A DNA stretch of 5,278 nucleotides from Actinomycetota bacterium. GTDB taxonomy: Bacteria; Actinomycetota; Actinomycetes; Mycobacteriales; Mycobacteriaceae. Below, one piece after another: positions 4,610 through 5,278 of this stretch. Within the stretch, counting starts at the first letter, position 1. Each line of letters begins with the position of its first letter. Location of the stretch: the NCBI GenBank assembly GCA_005789055.1, contig SYAA01000067.1, positions 1 to 5,278 on the forward strand. Reading direction: 5' to 3'. The notes under the pieces are model-generated. The model had not been told where the DNA came from and did no database searches. It saw only the letters and a program-made list of their open reading frames with translations. Position numbers and translations under genes: made by a program.

Positions 4610-5278
4610 CGGATACCGCAATCCGGGATGACCACCCCTGGCCACACCCGGGCCCCGCGCAGCAGTTCACACCGCGCACCGATGTCGGCACCATCGCCGA
4701 TCACTCCGTCACGGATCAGCGAACGCGGTCCGATCCGCGCACCGAAACCGACGATCGACCGCTCGACGACCGTGCCGGCCTCGATCCGGGCGCCGTCGAA
4801 GATCACCGCGCCGTCGAGGCGGACCCCGGGGCCGATCTGTGCGCCGCGGCCCACCACGGTGCCGCCGATGACCACCGCACCGGGAGCCACCGTCGCATCG
4901 TCGAGGATCAGTTGCTCGCCGTGGCGGCCGGCTAGTACCGGCGAGGACACCACCCCGCGCACCAGATCTGCAGAGCCCCGGACGAAGTCCTCCGGCGTGC
5001 CCATGTCGCGCCAGTATCCGGAGTCGACGAACCCGCAGACAGTGGCACCATCGGCTAGCAGCGCGGGAAAGACCTCCCGCTCTACCGATACCTCCCGGCC
5101 GCGCGGGATGCGTTCCAGCACTTCACGTTTAAAGATATAGCAGCCGGCATTGATCTGGTCGGTCGGCGGATCTTCGGTCTTTTCCAGGAACGCCAGCACG
5201 TTTCCGTCGGCATCGGTTGGCACGGACCCGAACGCGCGCGGGTCGGCAACCCGGACCAGATACAGCGTGACGTCAGCA
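4591..5278 (-). CDS. manB: Mannose-1-phosphate guanylyltransferase, C-terminal part (5' end outside window)
   Basis: The minus strand codes for 228 residues in a frame open to the right edge, and the sequence matches my recollection of Rv3264c (ManB, also called RmlA2; 359 aa). About 130 N-terminal residues, including the nucleotide-binding GGxGTRLRP signature, are therefore outside. Visible parts, numbered from the edge, are the end of the nucleotidyltransferase domain with LVRVADPRAFG (7-17), FLEKTEDPPTDQINAGCY (30-47), SVEREVFPALL (64-74) and GYWRDMGTPEDF (87-98). A left-handed beta-helix of hexapeptide repeats follows, about 123-218. The enzyme makes GDP-mannose from mannose-1-phosphate and GTP for phosphatidylinositol mannosides, lipoglycans and protein mannosylation. 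A related sugar-phosphate nucleotidyltransferase cannot be excluded without the N-terminus. An internal GTG at 5223 can mimic a start, but family homology continues upstream of it. Confidence 0.88.
   Translation of the reverse strand, partial: ADVTLYLVRVADPRAFGSVPTDADGNVLAFLEKTEDPPTDQINAGCYIFKREVLERIPRGREVSVEREVFPALLADGATVCGFVDSGYWRDMGTPEDFVRGSADLVRGVVSSPVLAGRHGEQLILDDATVAPGAVVIGGTVVGRGAQIGPGVRLDGAVIFDGARIEAGTVVERSIVGFGARIGPRSLIRDGVIGDGADIGARCELLRGARVWPGVVIPDCGIRYSSDA

Noticed and set aside
4650..4900. Apparent periodic GC-rich repetition, considered as a DNA repeat array
   Set aside because: It is the coding sequence of the left-handed beta-helix; the periodicity is the hexapeptide protein repeat, not a DNA repeat.
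4628..5140. 170-codon plus-strand open frame opposite the guanylyltransferase gene
   Set aside because: Ser/Thr/Pro/Arg-rich shadow of the hexapeptide-repeat coding region; no ribosome binding site or domain.
5125..5145. AT-rich patch (TTTAAAGATATAG) in a GC-rich gene, considered as a promoter or insertion
   Set aside because: It reads in frame as the conserved Tyr-Ile-Phe-Lys segment of the guanylyltransferase, and no correctly spaced -35 or start codon accompanies it.

Overview
The window is high-GC DNA with the conserved gene order of a mycolic-acid-bearing actinobacterium (Mycobacteriales). From memory, the M. tuberculosis order around Rv3258c–Rv3264c is DUF3499, metallopeptidase-like protein, whiB2, fbiA, fbiB, then a mannose-1-phosphate guanylyltransferase, and this window repeats it. 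Protein details such as the FbiB N-terminus, and a NUDIX gene after fbiB where M. tuberculosis has a DNA methylase gene, point to a Gordonia/Williamsia/Rhodococcus/Nocardia-type organism rather than Mycobacterium itself. The genus is an inference that I cannot settle without a search.

Layout. (1) 1-414, minus: a DUF3499 protein whose last few codons are outside the window. (2) 415-504: a 90-bp divergent promoter region in which both genes appear to have leaderless GTG starts. (3) 505-993, plus: a zincin-like metallopeptidase-family protein with a degenerate HExxH motif. (4) 990-1358, minus: whiB2, which meets the previous gene tail to tail and shares the CTAG stop palindrome. (5) 1359-1662: a 304-bp divergent regulatory region between whiB2 and fbiA. 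It holds three tandem 20-bp repeats, a near-consensus actinobacterial LexA (SOS) box, several palindromes, a cluster of GACAC/GTGTC pentamers and promoter elements for both sides. (6) 1663-4609, plus: a translationally coupled operon of fbiA, fbiB and a NUDIX hydrolase, joined by TAATG and ATGA overlaps. (7) 4591-5278, minus: the C-terminal part of a mannose-1-phosphate guanylyltransferase, overlapping the NUDIX gene by 19 bp and running off the right edge.

Functionally, FbiA and FbiB carry out the late steps of coenzyme F420 synthesis: joining Fo to a phosphoenolpyruvate- or lactate-derived phosphate moiety, reduction, and addition of the gamma-glutamate tail. WhiB2 is the iron-sulfur regulator of septation and cell division. 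The right-hand gene makes GDP-mannose for glycolipid and cell-envelope synthesis. The genes are ordinary core functions, and I see no mobile element, RNA gene, CRISPR array or new enzyme system. The most interesting part is the whiB2-fbiA intergenic region, where a candidate SOS box, phased repeats and WhiA-like pentamers suggest more control of a cell-division regulator than a simple promoter would give.
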